NCBI GenBank assembly: GCA_963727035.1
Contig: CAVSEY010000021.1
Span: 248,001-312,000 of the forward strand
Source of the DNA: Rhodoblastus sp963727035
GTDB lineage: Bacteria > Pseudomonadota > Alphaproteobacteria > Rhizobiales > Beijerinckiaceae
Reading direction: 5' to 3'
Length of the DNA stretch: 64,000 nt
The translations under genes were made by a program, and so were the position numbers. The notes under the pieces are model-generated. The model saw nothing but the letters and a program-made list of their open reading frames with translations. It was not told where the DNA came from and made no database searches. This document shows positions 44,970-53,010 of this stretch, in pieces. Every line of letters begins with the position of its first letter. The stretch's first letter is position 1.

Positions 44970-46655
44970 ATGAATATTCGGGTCCAGACCTGTGACCTCG
45001 CGCTGGACGCCGTGGGCGCCGGATTCAAGCCGGCCCATGGCGCGGAAATTATGGCGGCGCGGCCCGACATCGGCTTTTTCGAAATTCACGCCGAGAATTA
45101 CATGAACGCCGGCGGCCCCAACCGCCGCCTGCTCGCCGCGCTCGCTGAGTCTTTCCCGATTTCGGTTCATGGCGTCGGCCTGTCGCTCGGCTCGACCGAA
45201 AAGCTCGATCTTGATCATCTGGCGCGGCTGAAAGAGGTGGTCGATTTCGCCGCGCCGGCGCTGGTCTCCGAACATCTCGCCTGGTCGGATTTTTCCGGCC
45301 GCGCCTTTCCCGATCTGCTGCCCCTGCCCTATGACGATGCCGCGCTCGCCCGGATCGCCGCGAAAATTGACGTTGTTCAGGACTTTTTGCGCCGCCCGAT
45401 CCTGATCGAAAACCCGGCGACCTATCTGCGCTTTGCCGGCGACACCTTGGCGGAGCCCGCATTCCTGGCCGAGCTTTGCGCGCGGACGGGCTGCGGCCTG
45501 CTGCTCGACGTCAACAATGTTTATGTCAGCGCGATCAACCACGGTTTTGACGCCCTCGCCTATTTCGACGCCTTTCCTTATCGCCGCGTCGGCGAAATCC
45601 ACCTCGCCGGCCATGCTGAGGCCCGCGACCAGAACGGCGCTTTCCTCATCGACGATCATGGCGCCCCGGTGAGCGCGGACGTCTGGGCGCTCTACCGCCA
45701 TGTGGTCGCCGCCGCCGGTCCTCGCCCGACCCTGATCGAATGGGACAACAATGTTCCCGATTGGGCGCAGCTCTGGGCGGAGACGGCGAAGGCGCGGGCG
45801 ATTCTGCGCATGGACCGCGCTCCCGCGCCGCTCAGCCATCGGCCGGTCGGGCGACGCCCGTCACGCGACGGGCTTTCGGGGCCAGCGCAGGACGCCGGGC
45901 AAAGCGACGCCCGATGGCAGCGCGCCTTCGCCTCGGCCCTGCAAAACCCTGCCGCGCCGGTTCCGCCCTTGTTCGCGCCGTGCGACGCGCCGGCGCGTTT
46001 CGCGGTCTATCGCAACAATTCCGCCGTCGCCGCGATCGAAGCGCTGAAGGCGCAGTTTCCGACCGTGGCGCGCCTCGTCGGCAATGAGGCCTTTCGCGCC
46101 GCCGCGCGGGCCTTCGCGCAAGAAAATCCGCCGCTTTCGCCGGTTCTGGCCGACTATGGCGAAAAATTCCCGGCCTTTCTTGCCGGCTTTCTTGACGAGC
46201 AGGGCGTCGCAGAGGTTCCTTACCTGCCCGATGTCGCCCGGCTCGACTGGGCGGCGCTGCAAGCCCTGCGCGCGCAGGAAACCGAGCCCTGCCGTTTGGC
46301 GGAGATTGCGGCGCACGACCCCGCGGCCATCGTCGTGGCGCGCGTAAAACTCCATCCCTCGCTCGCGCTGGTCGCCTCGCCCTGGCCGCTGCTCGCCTTG
46401 CGCGAGCCGCAGGGGAGCGCGGTCGCCGACTGGCGCGGCGGGACCATCCTGGTCCTGCGTCCGGACGCCCAAATGCGCCTGATCGCGCTCGCGCCCGGGC
46501 CAGCGGCCTTTCTGTCGGCCTGCAGCGCGGGCGCGACGCTCGGGCAGGCCGCCGAGGCCGGCGAATTCGCCGAGCCCGGCTTCGATTTCGGCCAGACGCT
46601 GGTCGCCCTGACCGAGGCCGGCGCCTTTGCCGAATTCCTGCCCGAAACCAGCTGA
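44970..46655 (+). CDS. bufBC: fused MNIO (DUF692)-DUF2063 bufferin-modifying enzyme
   Basis: A 561-residue fusion of what are normally two proteins. Residues 1-280 are DUF692, a multinuclear non-haem iron oxygenase; likely metal ligands are H67 (SVHGVG), H102 (SEHLAWS), E147/N148 (IENPATY), D180, N183, H191 (LDVNNVYVSAINH), H211, H215 (GEIHLAGH), H230 and E257. After a Pro/Arg/Gly-rich linker (about 281-312), residues 313-561 are the DUF2063/BufC partner that recognises precursor (RFAVYRNNSAVAAIEAL, FPTVARLVG, VPYLPDVARLDWA). No stop or frameshift separates the two. It should modify BufA1 cysteines. Confidence 0.9.
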   Translation: MNIRVQTCDLALDAVGAGFKPAHGAEIMAARPDIGFFEIHAENYMNAGGPNRRLLAALAESFPISVHGVGLSLGSTEKLDLDHLARLKEVVDFAAPALVSEHLAWSDFSGRAFPDLLPLPYDDAALARIAAKIDVVQDFLRRPILIENPATYLRFAGDTLAEPAFLAELCARTGCGLLLDVNNVYVSAINHGFDALAYFDAFPYRRVGEIHLAGHAEARDQNGAFLIDDHGAPVSADVWALYRHVVAAAGPRPTLIEWDNNVPDWAQLWAETAKARAILRMDRAPAPLSHRPVGRRPSRDGLSGPAQDAGQSDARWQRAFASALQNPAAPVPPLFAPCDAPARFAVYRNNSAVAAIEALKAQFPTVARLVGNEAFRAAARAFAQENPPLSPVLADYGEKFPAFLAGFLDEQGVAEVPYLPDVARLDWAALQALRAQETEPCRLAEIAAHDPAAIVVARVKLHPSLALVASPWPLLALREPQGSAVADWRGGTILVLRPDAQMRLIALAPGPAAFLSACSAGATLGQAAEAGEFAEPGFDFGQTLVALTEAGAFAEFLPETS

Positions 46656-46669
46656 AAATGGAGCGCCCG

Positions 46670-47182
46670 ATGACCAATTCGATCCCGGCTTTGCTGATCG
46701 AAATGCCTTTCTTGCGAGCTGTCCGGCCCTTGCTTGAAAGCGTCGCGCAACTGGCGCTGCGCTTTTCCCTCGCCATTCCGTTCTACCGGTCGGGCATGAC
46801 CAAATGGAACGGCTTTCTCAATTTGAGCGACAGCGCCGACGCGCTGTTCACCGACGAGTTCAAGCTTCATATCCTGGGCGGGCAATATCCGTTCCCCGCC
46901 CCGCACCAGATGGCTTTCGCCTCGGGGGTCATGGAGGTCCTGCTGCCGATCCTGCTGGTTTTGGGCTTGGGGACGCGGCTCGCCGCGCTCGGGCTGCTGG
47001 GCATGACGGCGGTCATCCAGCTCACCGAGCCGGACGGCTGGGCCAGTTTCCACCTGATCTGGGCGGCGACGGCGATCGCGATCTTCCTCTATGGCCCCGG
47101 AAGGATTTCGCTCGACGCCCTGGCCGTCAAACTGCTGACGGGAAGGACGAGCCAAGCCCCTACCCAAACGGGGCGGCATTGA
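46670..47182 (+). CDS. bufD: DoxX-family membrane protein of the bufferin operon
   Basis: A 170-residue DoxX protein with four membrane helices; the family signature is LALRFSLAIPFYRSGMTKWNG. DoxX-like genes commonly close bufferin operons, where their role is unclear (membrane redox or export support). The start at 46670 has GGAG seven bases upstream; 46658 is an alternative. It lies 14 bases after the fusion gene, so it is the last clear member of the operon. Confidence 0.85.
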   Translation: MTNSIPALLIEMPFLRAVRPLLESVAQLALRFSLAIPFYRSGMTKWNGFLNLSDSADALFTDEFKLHILGGQYPFPAPHQMAFASGVMEVLLPILLVLGLGTRLAALGLLGMTAVIQLTEPDGWASFHLIWAATAIAIFLYGPGRISLDALAVKLLTGRTSQAPTQTGRH

Positions 47183-47232
47183 TTATGGTGCGCCGCGTCG
47201 CGCAGATACCCCCTTTTTGGAAACAGGCCCTC

Positions 47233-47475
47233 ATGTCGGATCACGCCATTCCGCATTTCCACAACCAGCCCGGACTGCCGAAAATTCGCATCGGCGCCCG
47301 GAAATTCATGTGCATCGGGGCGCTGCCGCCCTTCGACCACCCTCATATTTACATCGACATGGGCTCGGACGACGAGGCGATCTGCCCCTATTGCTCGACG
47401 CTCTATGTTTATGACGCCTCCCTCCACGGCCATGCCGATCCCGCCGCCTGCGAAGTTCCGGCGCAAGCCGCGTGA
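47233..47475 (+). CDS. zinc-finger CHCC domain protein
   Basis: An 80-residue protein of the zf-CHCC family (PF10276), related to the NDUFS6 subunit of complex I. The zinc ligands are C27 (KFMCIG), H36 or H38 (DHPHIYIDMG), C51 and C54 (ICPYCSTLY). It is often found as a stand-alone gene in alphaproteobacteria. The binding site is weak (CAGG); an ATG at 47185 is also in frame. It lies 50 bases after the DoxX gene but is probably not part of the bufferin pathway. Confidence 0.85.
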   Translation: MSDHAIPHFHNQPGLPKIRIGARKFMCIGALPPFDHPHIYIDMGSDDEAICPYCSTLYVYDASLHGHADPAACEVPAQAA

Positions 47476-47517
47476 CGCCCCGATCGAGAATTTTTCGGTG
47501 CGCCGTGGAGTTGAGAA

Positions 47518-48712
47518 TTGACTGAGCGAAAGCCTTACCTGATCGCCGGAGGCGGCATCGGCGGCCTGACCGCCGCGCTGGCGCTGGCGCAAGTCGGCGT
47601 CCCCTCCTTTGTGATCGAGCGCTCCCTGGCCTTCCACGAAGTCGGCGCCGGACTCCAGCTTTCCCCCAACGCCACCCGGATCCTGCGCCGCCTCGGCGTG
47701 CTCGACGCCTTGATGGAATTGGCGATTCAGCCGCAATATGTGCGGGTGCGGCGCGGCCCCGACGGCGCAGAACTTGCGCGCCTGCCGCTTGACGACGCCG
47801 AAAAACGCTGGGGCGCGCCCTATATCGCCGTCCATCGCGCCGACCTGCTTGCCGCCCTGATCGAACGCGCCCGCGGCGAAGACCTGATCCGGATCAGCAA
47901 CGAATCGTTGCTGACCGGCTTCATCCAGGACGAAAAAGGCGTCGCCATCACCTATCTCGCCGACGGCGAGTTCCGCCGCGCCGACGGCGCCGCGCTGATC
48001 GGCGCCGACGGCGTGCGATCGACGACGCGCGCCCGGGCGATCCAGGACCGCTGGGACAAGCCGGCCTATACCGGCCATACCGCCTGGCGCACGACCCTGC
48101 CCGCCGCCGGCCTGCCCGAAGCGTACCGGCGCCACGTCGGCAATCTCTGGTTCGGCGAGCGCGCCCATCTGGTCCATTATCCGCTGCGCGGCGGATCGAT
48201 CGTCAATGTCGTGGCGCTGGTCGAGGATCCATGGCGCGGCGAGGACGATCCCGACTTCTGGGACAATGCGGGCGACCGGCGTTTCCTGCACGACCGTTTC
48301 AAGAGCTGGTGCGGCGAGGCCCGCGAGTTGATCGGCGCCGGCGAGACGTGGCTGCGCTGGCCCCTGTTCGACCGCCCGCCGCTCGAGTCCTTTGCTCATG
48401 GGTCGGATGGCCCTGCTCGGCGACGCCGCCCATCCCATGCTGCCCTATCTCGCTCAGGGCGCGGCGCAGGCGATCGAGGACGCCGCCGCGCTCGCCGCCG
48501 CCGCCGCGGCGAACCCGAACCATACCTCCGCCGCACTTGCGCGATATTCCGCCGACCGCGTGGCGCGCACCCGCAAGATCCAGGAAGGCGCGCGCACCCA
48601 GGGCCAGATCTATCATATGAGCGGCGCCAAGGCCTTCGCCCGCGATCTGGTCTTGAAGCTTTCGACCCCCGCGATCCTGCGGTTGCGCCAGGACTGGATT
48701 TACGCGCATTGA
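47518..48712 (+). pseudogene. FAD-dependent monooxygenase, frameshifted near residue 291
   Basis: A salicylate-hydroxylase-type flavoprotein. The first 290 residues (YLIAGGGIGGLTAALALAQ, then GADGVRSTTRARA) are in frame from TTG at 47518 (GGAG upstream). The second FAD motif GRMALLGDAAHPMLPYLAQG and the C-terminus are in another frame. One extra T in TTT at 48391-48393 explains the break: removing it gives ESLLMGRMALL. With that correction the enzyme is about 397 residues and complete. Substrate unknown, probably an aromatic acid. Confidence 0.8.
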
Positions 48713-48817
48713 AAAACGGCGCCCGGAGAAACGGCGCCCGCGCGCCTTTGGCGCCTTGCGTACGGAAGCCAAATCGGTCTAAGCAGCCGCGCGCAACGCT
48801 TTGGGAGCGCCTGCCCG

Positions 48818-49744
48818 ATGAATTTTGACGACGCCAGCGACGCGCCCGAATTGCGAACCGCGCATGTGATCGTCGTCGCCAATGAAAAAGGCGGCTCGGG
48901 CAAGTCCACCCTGTCGATCCATCTCGCCGTCGCCCTGCTGAAGGCCGGCTATCGCGTCGCCACGATCGACCTCGACATCCGCCAACGCAGCCTGACCCGC
49001 TTTTTCGAGAATCGCGCCTCCTTCGCCGGCACCGCGCCGTGGCGGGTGGAACTGCCGCGCCATTTCGCGCCGGACCGCGCCGAAGGCGCCAATGTCCATG
49101 AGAACGAATCGGCGGAATTCGCGGTTTTCGCCGAGGCGATCGGCGAGGTCGAACACGAATATGAATTCGTGGTGATCGACACGCCGGCGAGCAATTCCTA
49201 TCTGATGCGGCTGGCCCATTCGCTCGCCGACACCCTGATTTCGCCGATGAACGACAGTTTCATCGACATGGACGTGCTGTCGCGGGTCCATCACGACCGC
49301 ACGCAACGCGGCATGGTTTCGCAATACGCCCAGATCGTGATCGAGGCGCGGCGCAAGCGCCGGCTGGTGGACAATGGCCTGATCGACTGGGTGCTGGTGC
49401 GCAACCGCATCGCCAGCCTGAAGAGCAACAATGCGCGGCAGGTCGATCAGGCCCTGCGCAAGCTCGCGGTGGAATTGCAGTTCCGCGTCGCCGAAGGCCT
49501 GCACGACCGCGTGATCTTCCGCGAACTTTTCCCGCTCGGCCTGACCGCGCTCGATGCGCTGGAAGAGGCGAATCACACCCTGACGCCGTCGCAGGTCTCG
49601 GCGCGCCGCGAAATCGAGGGCCTGCTCGGCGACCTGATGCTGCCGTCAAGGGCCGAAGGCGCGAATTATCTCCAGTCCCGCCATATCTGGTTCGAGGCCA
49701 TTTCCGGCTATTACCGCGAGCTGACGGCCAAAAAGGCGGAGTGA
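48818..49744 (+). CDS. mipZ: division-plane positioning ATPase MipZ
   Basis: A 308-residue ParA/MinD-family ATPase. The deviant Walker A is NEKGGSGKSTLSIHLAVALL, switch regions are TIDLDIRQRSLTRFFENR and VVIDTPASNS. In alphaproteobacteria MipZ forms a gradient from ParB at the poles and inhibits FtsZ there, directing division to midcell. The conserved ending (LQSRHIWFEAISGYYREL) is present. It is the best taxonomic marker in the window. GGGAG lies upstream of ATG. Confidence 0.95.
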   Translation: MNFDDASDAPELRTAHVIVVANEKGGSGKSTLSIHLAVALLKAGYRVATIDLDIRQRSLTRFFENRASFAGTAPWRVELPRHFAPDRAEGANVHENESAEFAVFAEAIGEVEHEYEFVVIDTPASNSYLMRLAHSLADTLISPMNDSFIDMDVLSRVHHDRTQRGMVSQYAQIVIEARRKRRLVDNGLIDWVLVRNRIASLKSNNARQVDQALRKLAVELQFRVAEGLHDRVIFRELFPLGLTALDALEEANHTLTPSQVSARREIEGLLGDLMLPSRAEGANYLQSRHIWFEAISGYYRELTAKKAE

Positions 49745-49788
49745 TCGCGCCATCCCAGATGGGTGGCGCCGAACTCCGGCCGGATATT

Positions 49789-49980
49789 TCAGGCCGAAGC
49801 CCAAAAGCCGGTCGGCGCGAGAAAAAGCACGGTGAACAACGTCCAGCTTCCGCCCAAATGGCGATAGGCCAGGATCGCCAGGGCCAGGACAACAGCGCAG
49901 CAATCCCTGACGAGGCTGGTTGCGGCCGCGGCAGGCAAGTCCTGTTCTTCACAGGCCGGAGCAAGGCGACGGGTCGCCAT
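49789..49980 (-). pseudogene. truncated DUF4260-like membrane protein
   Basis: A 63-residue product ending early. The segment LALAILAYRHLGGSWTLF followed by TVLFLAP matches the first helix pair of DUF4260 proteins, which continue DLSMLGYL and carry two or more further helices. Here the frame ends after GFWASA and no continuation was found in other frames. A strong GGAGGAGG site precedes the ATG, so the fragment may still be translated. Probably a decayed gene end next to mipZ. Confidence 0.5.
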
Positions 49981-50368
49981 GGGTCGCCTCCTCCAGCAGC
50001 CATGTGAGGGGAATTTACAACTGGAGGCGCCGGCAAGCCAGAGACGAGAGATGAAACCTGCTTCGCTGCCGGAGAAGTCCGCGCCTTGACGACTCTGGGT
50101 TCGCATTCGAAATGCGATATAAAAATTTGCACGAATATCCAAACATGATAAGGACAAGCTAAAGGTTAAAAAAACAATCCCTGACTTATCAACAACTCTC
50201 CCGCGATTGCGCGTGCTTTTTTTTTGCTTATTTTTCAAAAAATAAAACCTTGACCGTTGGTGTAATGATTTACCACCTTCAATGAAGGACATATTTTTGT
50301 CACACATCACGATAAGTTGATCCCCTGCTGCTCAGGCGATTTTTGTCGCCAATGCTCGCGGAGGACAA
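49981..50368. other. AT-rich 388-base leader upstream of the large exoprotein
   Basis: No gene is supported. The central part (about 50110-50310) is markedly AT-rich compared with the rest of the window. It has a perfect stem tcgcatt/aatgcga (50101-50117), a T9 run at about 50217-50225 preceded by a weak cgcg/cgcg stem, and a ggcga/tcgcc hairpin (50335-50350) just before the GGAGG site of the next gene. It looks like a regulated, possibly H-NS/MucR-type silenced, promoter of a surface-protein gene. Confidence 0.45.
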
Positions 50369-52312
50369 ATGGTTTCGACACTCGGTCCAGCTACATCGCT
50401 GCATTACACGGCGAACGGCAATTTCGTGAACGGCGTCTACACGCCCGCCACGGATGGCTTCAACCTCGCCGACGTCGGCTCCGCGGACATGCTCAATTAC
50501 CTGCCGGCGGGCGTCAAAGGGCTTGTCTATGTCGGCATGACCGACGGCGTGACCGCCGCCTTCAAGGCGCTCGTCGATGCGTGCAAGGGCAACCCGAATC
50601 TTTACGGTTTCTACCTCGCCGATGAACCCGGCGCGAGCGCGACCATCGCGGCCAACCTTAAGGCCGAGGCCGATTACATCCACGCCAATCTGCCCGGCGC
50701 CAAAACCTTCATGGTCGAGCAGAATCTCAGCAGCAACACCACCCCAAGCTATTATTACACGCCCGCGAACACCCATATCGATCTGTTCGGACTCGATCCC
50801 TATCCGGTGCAGACCAACGTCCCGAACAATCTCGATTACAACATCATCCCGCTGGCAGTCGCCGAGGCGGAAAAGGTCGGCATTCCGCTCGCCGACATCG
50901 TGCCCGTCTATCAGGCCTTCGGCGGCGGCGGCTATTCGACCTATATCCTGCCGACGGCGGCGCAGGAGGAGCAAATTCTGGCGACCTGGGCCTCCGTGGT
51001 TCCAACGCCCGCTTTCGACTACACCTACAGCTGGGGGTCGCAGAACAGCGACACGGCGCTCAGCAACGATCCCGTGCTTCAGGCGGTGTTCGCCGCACAT
51101 AATGGCCTCAGCAAATTTGCAGTTTCGGACAGCCTGCCGAATATCATCGCAAATCTCCCAGGCCTCAACGCCGATTCCACTGTCGCCTCGCTGACAGGAA
51201 TCTCGGGGACGGCCACGCTTTCAGGCTACGTCATCAATGCGCCGCGCTTCGCGCTCACGGGCTCGGGAACTGCTCTCACCGTGAAGGAGAACCTGTCCTA
51301 CCTCGGCGCGCTGACCGTCGGCGCGGGCGCGACGCTTTCGCTGGCCTCCGGCGACACATTGACGACAACGGGCGCGCTGACGATCAACGGAGCCCTGACT
51401 GGCGCGGGCAAGCTTTCGCAAACAGGCGGCTCCATCGTCTTCGGCTCGGGCGCGGCGTTCAACGTCGCCAACTGGTCGAGCAAGAACGCCAAGATCACGA
51501 TTGCGGCCTCCAGAACCTATGCGGGCGTGTTCTCGGCCGGGGCCGGCGCGACGGTGAACCTGTCGGGCGGGAACCTGGTCCTGTCCGGAGCGAACAGCTT
51601 CAGCGGCGCGACAGTGACAGGCGCGCACGTACTCGTGGACGCGGGAGCGTCAACCGTGTCCGGCCTGACGATCGGCGGGACCACGACCTTTGAAAACGCC
51701 AGCACGCTAACGCAGAGCGGCGGGACGGTGACGGTTGGCGATGCGAGCGGCGTCGCCGCAATCCTGTTCAACGCCGCGCCGGGAACCTATAAAATCGCCG
51801 ACAACAGCGGCGTCGCCCATGGGACGTCGACCGCCTCGCTGTTCGCCAATAACGGACTGTTCGAGAAGACGGGCGGGACCGGAACGAGCGTGATCGCGCC
51901 GCGTTTCTATAACGGCCATGCCGTGTCGGTCAGTTCCGGGACGCTGGACTTCACCGGAGCAGTCACGGGAACCGGAACGGACACGATCTCGGGGGGCGCG
52001 ACGCTGAAGTTCGACTCGACGGTGGGACCGGGCCAGACCATCGCCTTCTCGGGCTCGAACAATGTGCTCGACCTGACCGATCCAACCGGCTTCTCAGGCT
52101 CGATCAGCGGCTTTGCCAAGACCGACACGATCGACTTCGCGGGCGCCTGGTCCTTGCTGAGCGTGACGCAGAACAGCGCCCATACCCTGTCGACGCTGAC
52201 GCTCAGCAGCGGCGCGGCCACCGACATTGTCCATCTGGTCGGCGCCTACGCCAAGACGGATTTCACCCTCGCCGCCGGAGCGGGAAGCACCACCATCCTT
52301 GGCCATGTGTGA
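50369..52312 (+). CDS. exoprotein: glycoside-hydrolase-like domain plus beta-strand repeats
   Basis: A 647-residue protein. Residues 1-240 look like a TIM-barrel glycosidase: LVYVGMTDGV, the acid/base-type GFYLADEPGA (E86), IDLFGLDPYPV and VPVYQAFGGGG. From about 265 there are Gly/Thr/Ser-rich beta-strand repeats (GALTVGAGATLSLASGDTL, GGTVTVGDASGVAAILFN) like those of adhesins. The C-terminus (FAKTDTIDFAG, then AAGAGSTTILGHV) resembles type I secretion substrates, consistent with no N-terminal signal peptide. GGAGG precedes ATG. I know no close named family for the whole architecture. Confidence 0.75.
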   Translation: MVSTLGPATSLHYTANGNFVNGVYTPATDGFNLADVGSADMLNYLPAGVKGLVYVGMTDGVTAAFKALVDACKGNPNLYGFYLADEPGASATIAANLKAEADYIHANLPGAKTFMVEQNLSSNTTPSYYYTPANTHIDLFGLDPYPVQTNVPNNLDYNIIPLAVAEAEKVGIPLADIVPVYQAFGGGGYSTYILPTAAQEEQILATWASVVPTPAFDYTYSWGSQNSDTALSNDPVLQAVFAAHNGLSKFAVSDSLPNIIANLPGLNADSTVASLTGISGTATLSGYVINAPRFALTGSGTALTVKENLSYLGALTVGAGATLSLASGDTLTTTGALTINGALTGAGKLSQTGGSIVFGSGAAFNVANWSSKNAKITIAASRTYAGVFSAGAGATVNLSGGNLVLSGANSFSGATVTGAHVLVDAGASTVSGLTIGGTTTFENASTLTQSGGTVTVGDASGVAAILFNAAPGTYKIADNSGVAHGTSTASLFANNGLFEKTGGTGTSVIAPRFYNGHAVSVSSGTLDFTGAVTGTGTDTISGGATLKFDSTVGPGQTIAFSGSNNVLDLTDPTGFSGSISGFAKTDTIDFAGAWSLLSVTQNSAHTLSTLTLSSGAATDIVHLVGAYAKTDFTLAAGAGSTTILGHV

Positions 52313-52501
52313 GCGAGAACAAGAAACATAGTTGGCCGCGGCGGAGGCGTTTTTTCACCGCCGGTCGCCGCTGATTCCGCCGCGCCGGCGAAATAGCCGC
52401 TTCGGGTTGCGACGCCGCTGTTCGTGGGTTGACGTTGTGCGTCGGCAATGGGTCGAACTCGGACTCTGGACCAGCCAGCTACGAATTTCCGGATGTGGCG
52501 C

Positions 52502-52984
52502 CTAGCCGAGCGCCTTCTCGATATCGTCGGCAATGTCCTCCGGCTTGTCATTGGGCGCGTAGCGCCTCAAAATCTTGCCGTCGCGGCCCACCAGAAATTT
52601 GGTGAAATTCCATTTGATCGCCTCTGTCCCCAACAGGCCGGGCGCCGCTTTTTTCAAGGCGCGGTAGAGCGGATGGGCGTTGTCGCCATTGACCTCGATC
52701 TTGGCGAACATCGGAAAGGTCACGCCAAAATTGAACGCGCAGAAATTTTTGATCTCGGCCTCGTCGCCCGGCTCCTGATGGCCGAACTGGTCGCAGGGAA
52801 AGCCGAGCGCCTCGAAGCCGCGCGCGGAAAAACGCTTATACAGCGCCTCCAGCCCGGCATATTGCGGGGTGAAGCCGCATTTGCTGGCGACATTGACGAT
52901 GAGAAGGACCCTGCCGCCAAAATCGGCCATGGTCCGGACCGAGCCATCGATGGTTCGGACCTCGATTTTTGAGAACTCGGTCAC
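52502..52984 (-). CDS. glutathione/thioredoxin peroxidase (GPx family)
   Basis: A 160-residue thiol peroxidase. Catalytic tetrad parts are visible: Cys in NVASKCGFTPQY, Gln in GFPCDQFGHQEPG, and Trp and Asn in KWNFTKFLV. Bacterial Cys-GPx proteins reduce peroxides, usually with thioredoxin. Length is normal. It is the first gene on the minus strand downstream of the gumC end, with 26 bases between, so it may be read from the same direction. Confidence 0.93.
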   Translation of the reverse strand: MTEFSKIEVRTIDGSVRTMADFGGRVLLIVNVASKCGFTPQYAGLEALYKRFSARGFEALGFPCDQFGHQEPGDEAEIKNFCAFNFGVTFPMFAKIEVNGDNAHPLYRALKKAAPGLLGTEAIKWNFTKFLVGRDGKILRRYAPNDKPEDIADDIEKALG

Positions 52985-53010
52985 GCCATATTCTCCGCGA
53001 GAAAAACGGA

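Noticed and set aside
45810..45950. Separate start for the DUF2063 half of the fusion (ATG at 45810)
   Set aside because: No Shine-Dalgarno and no stop separates it from the DUF692 half; the frame is continuous.
49789..50310. 173-codon minus-strand frame reading across the AT-rich island into the DUF4260-like fragment
   Set aside because: Only the last 63 codons look like a protein and have a good ribosome-binding site; the upstream part is read from AT-rich non-coding DNA.
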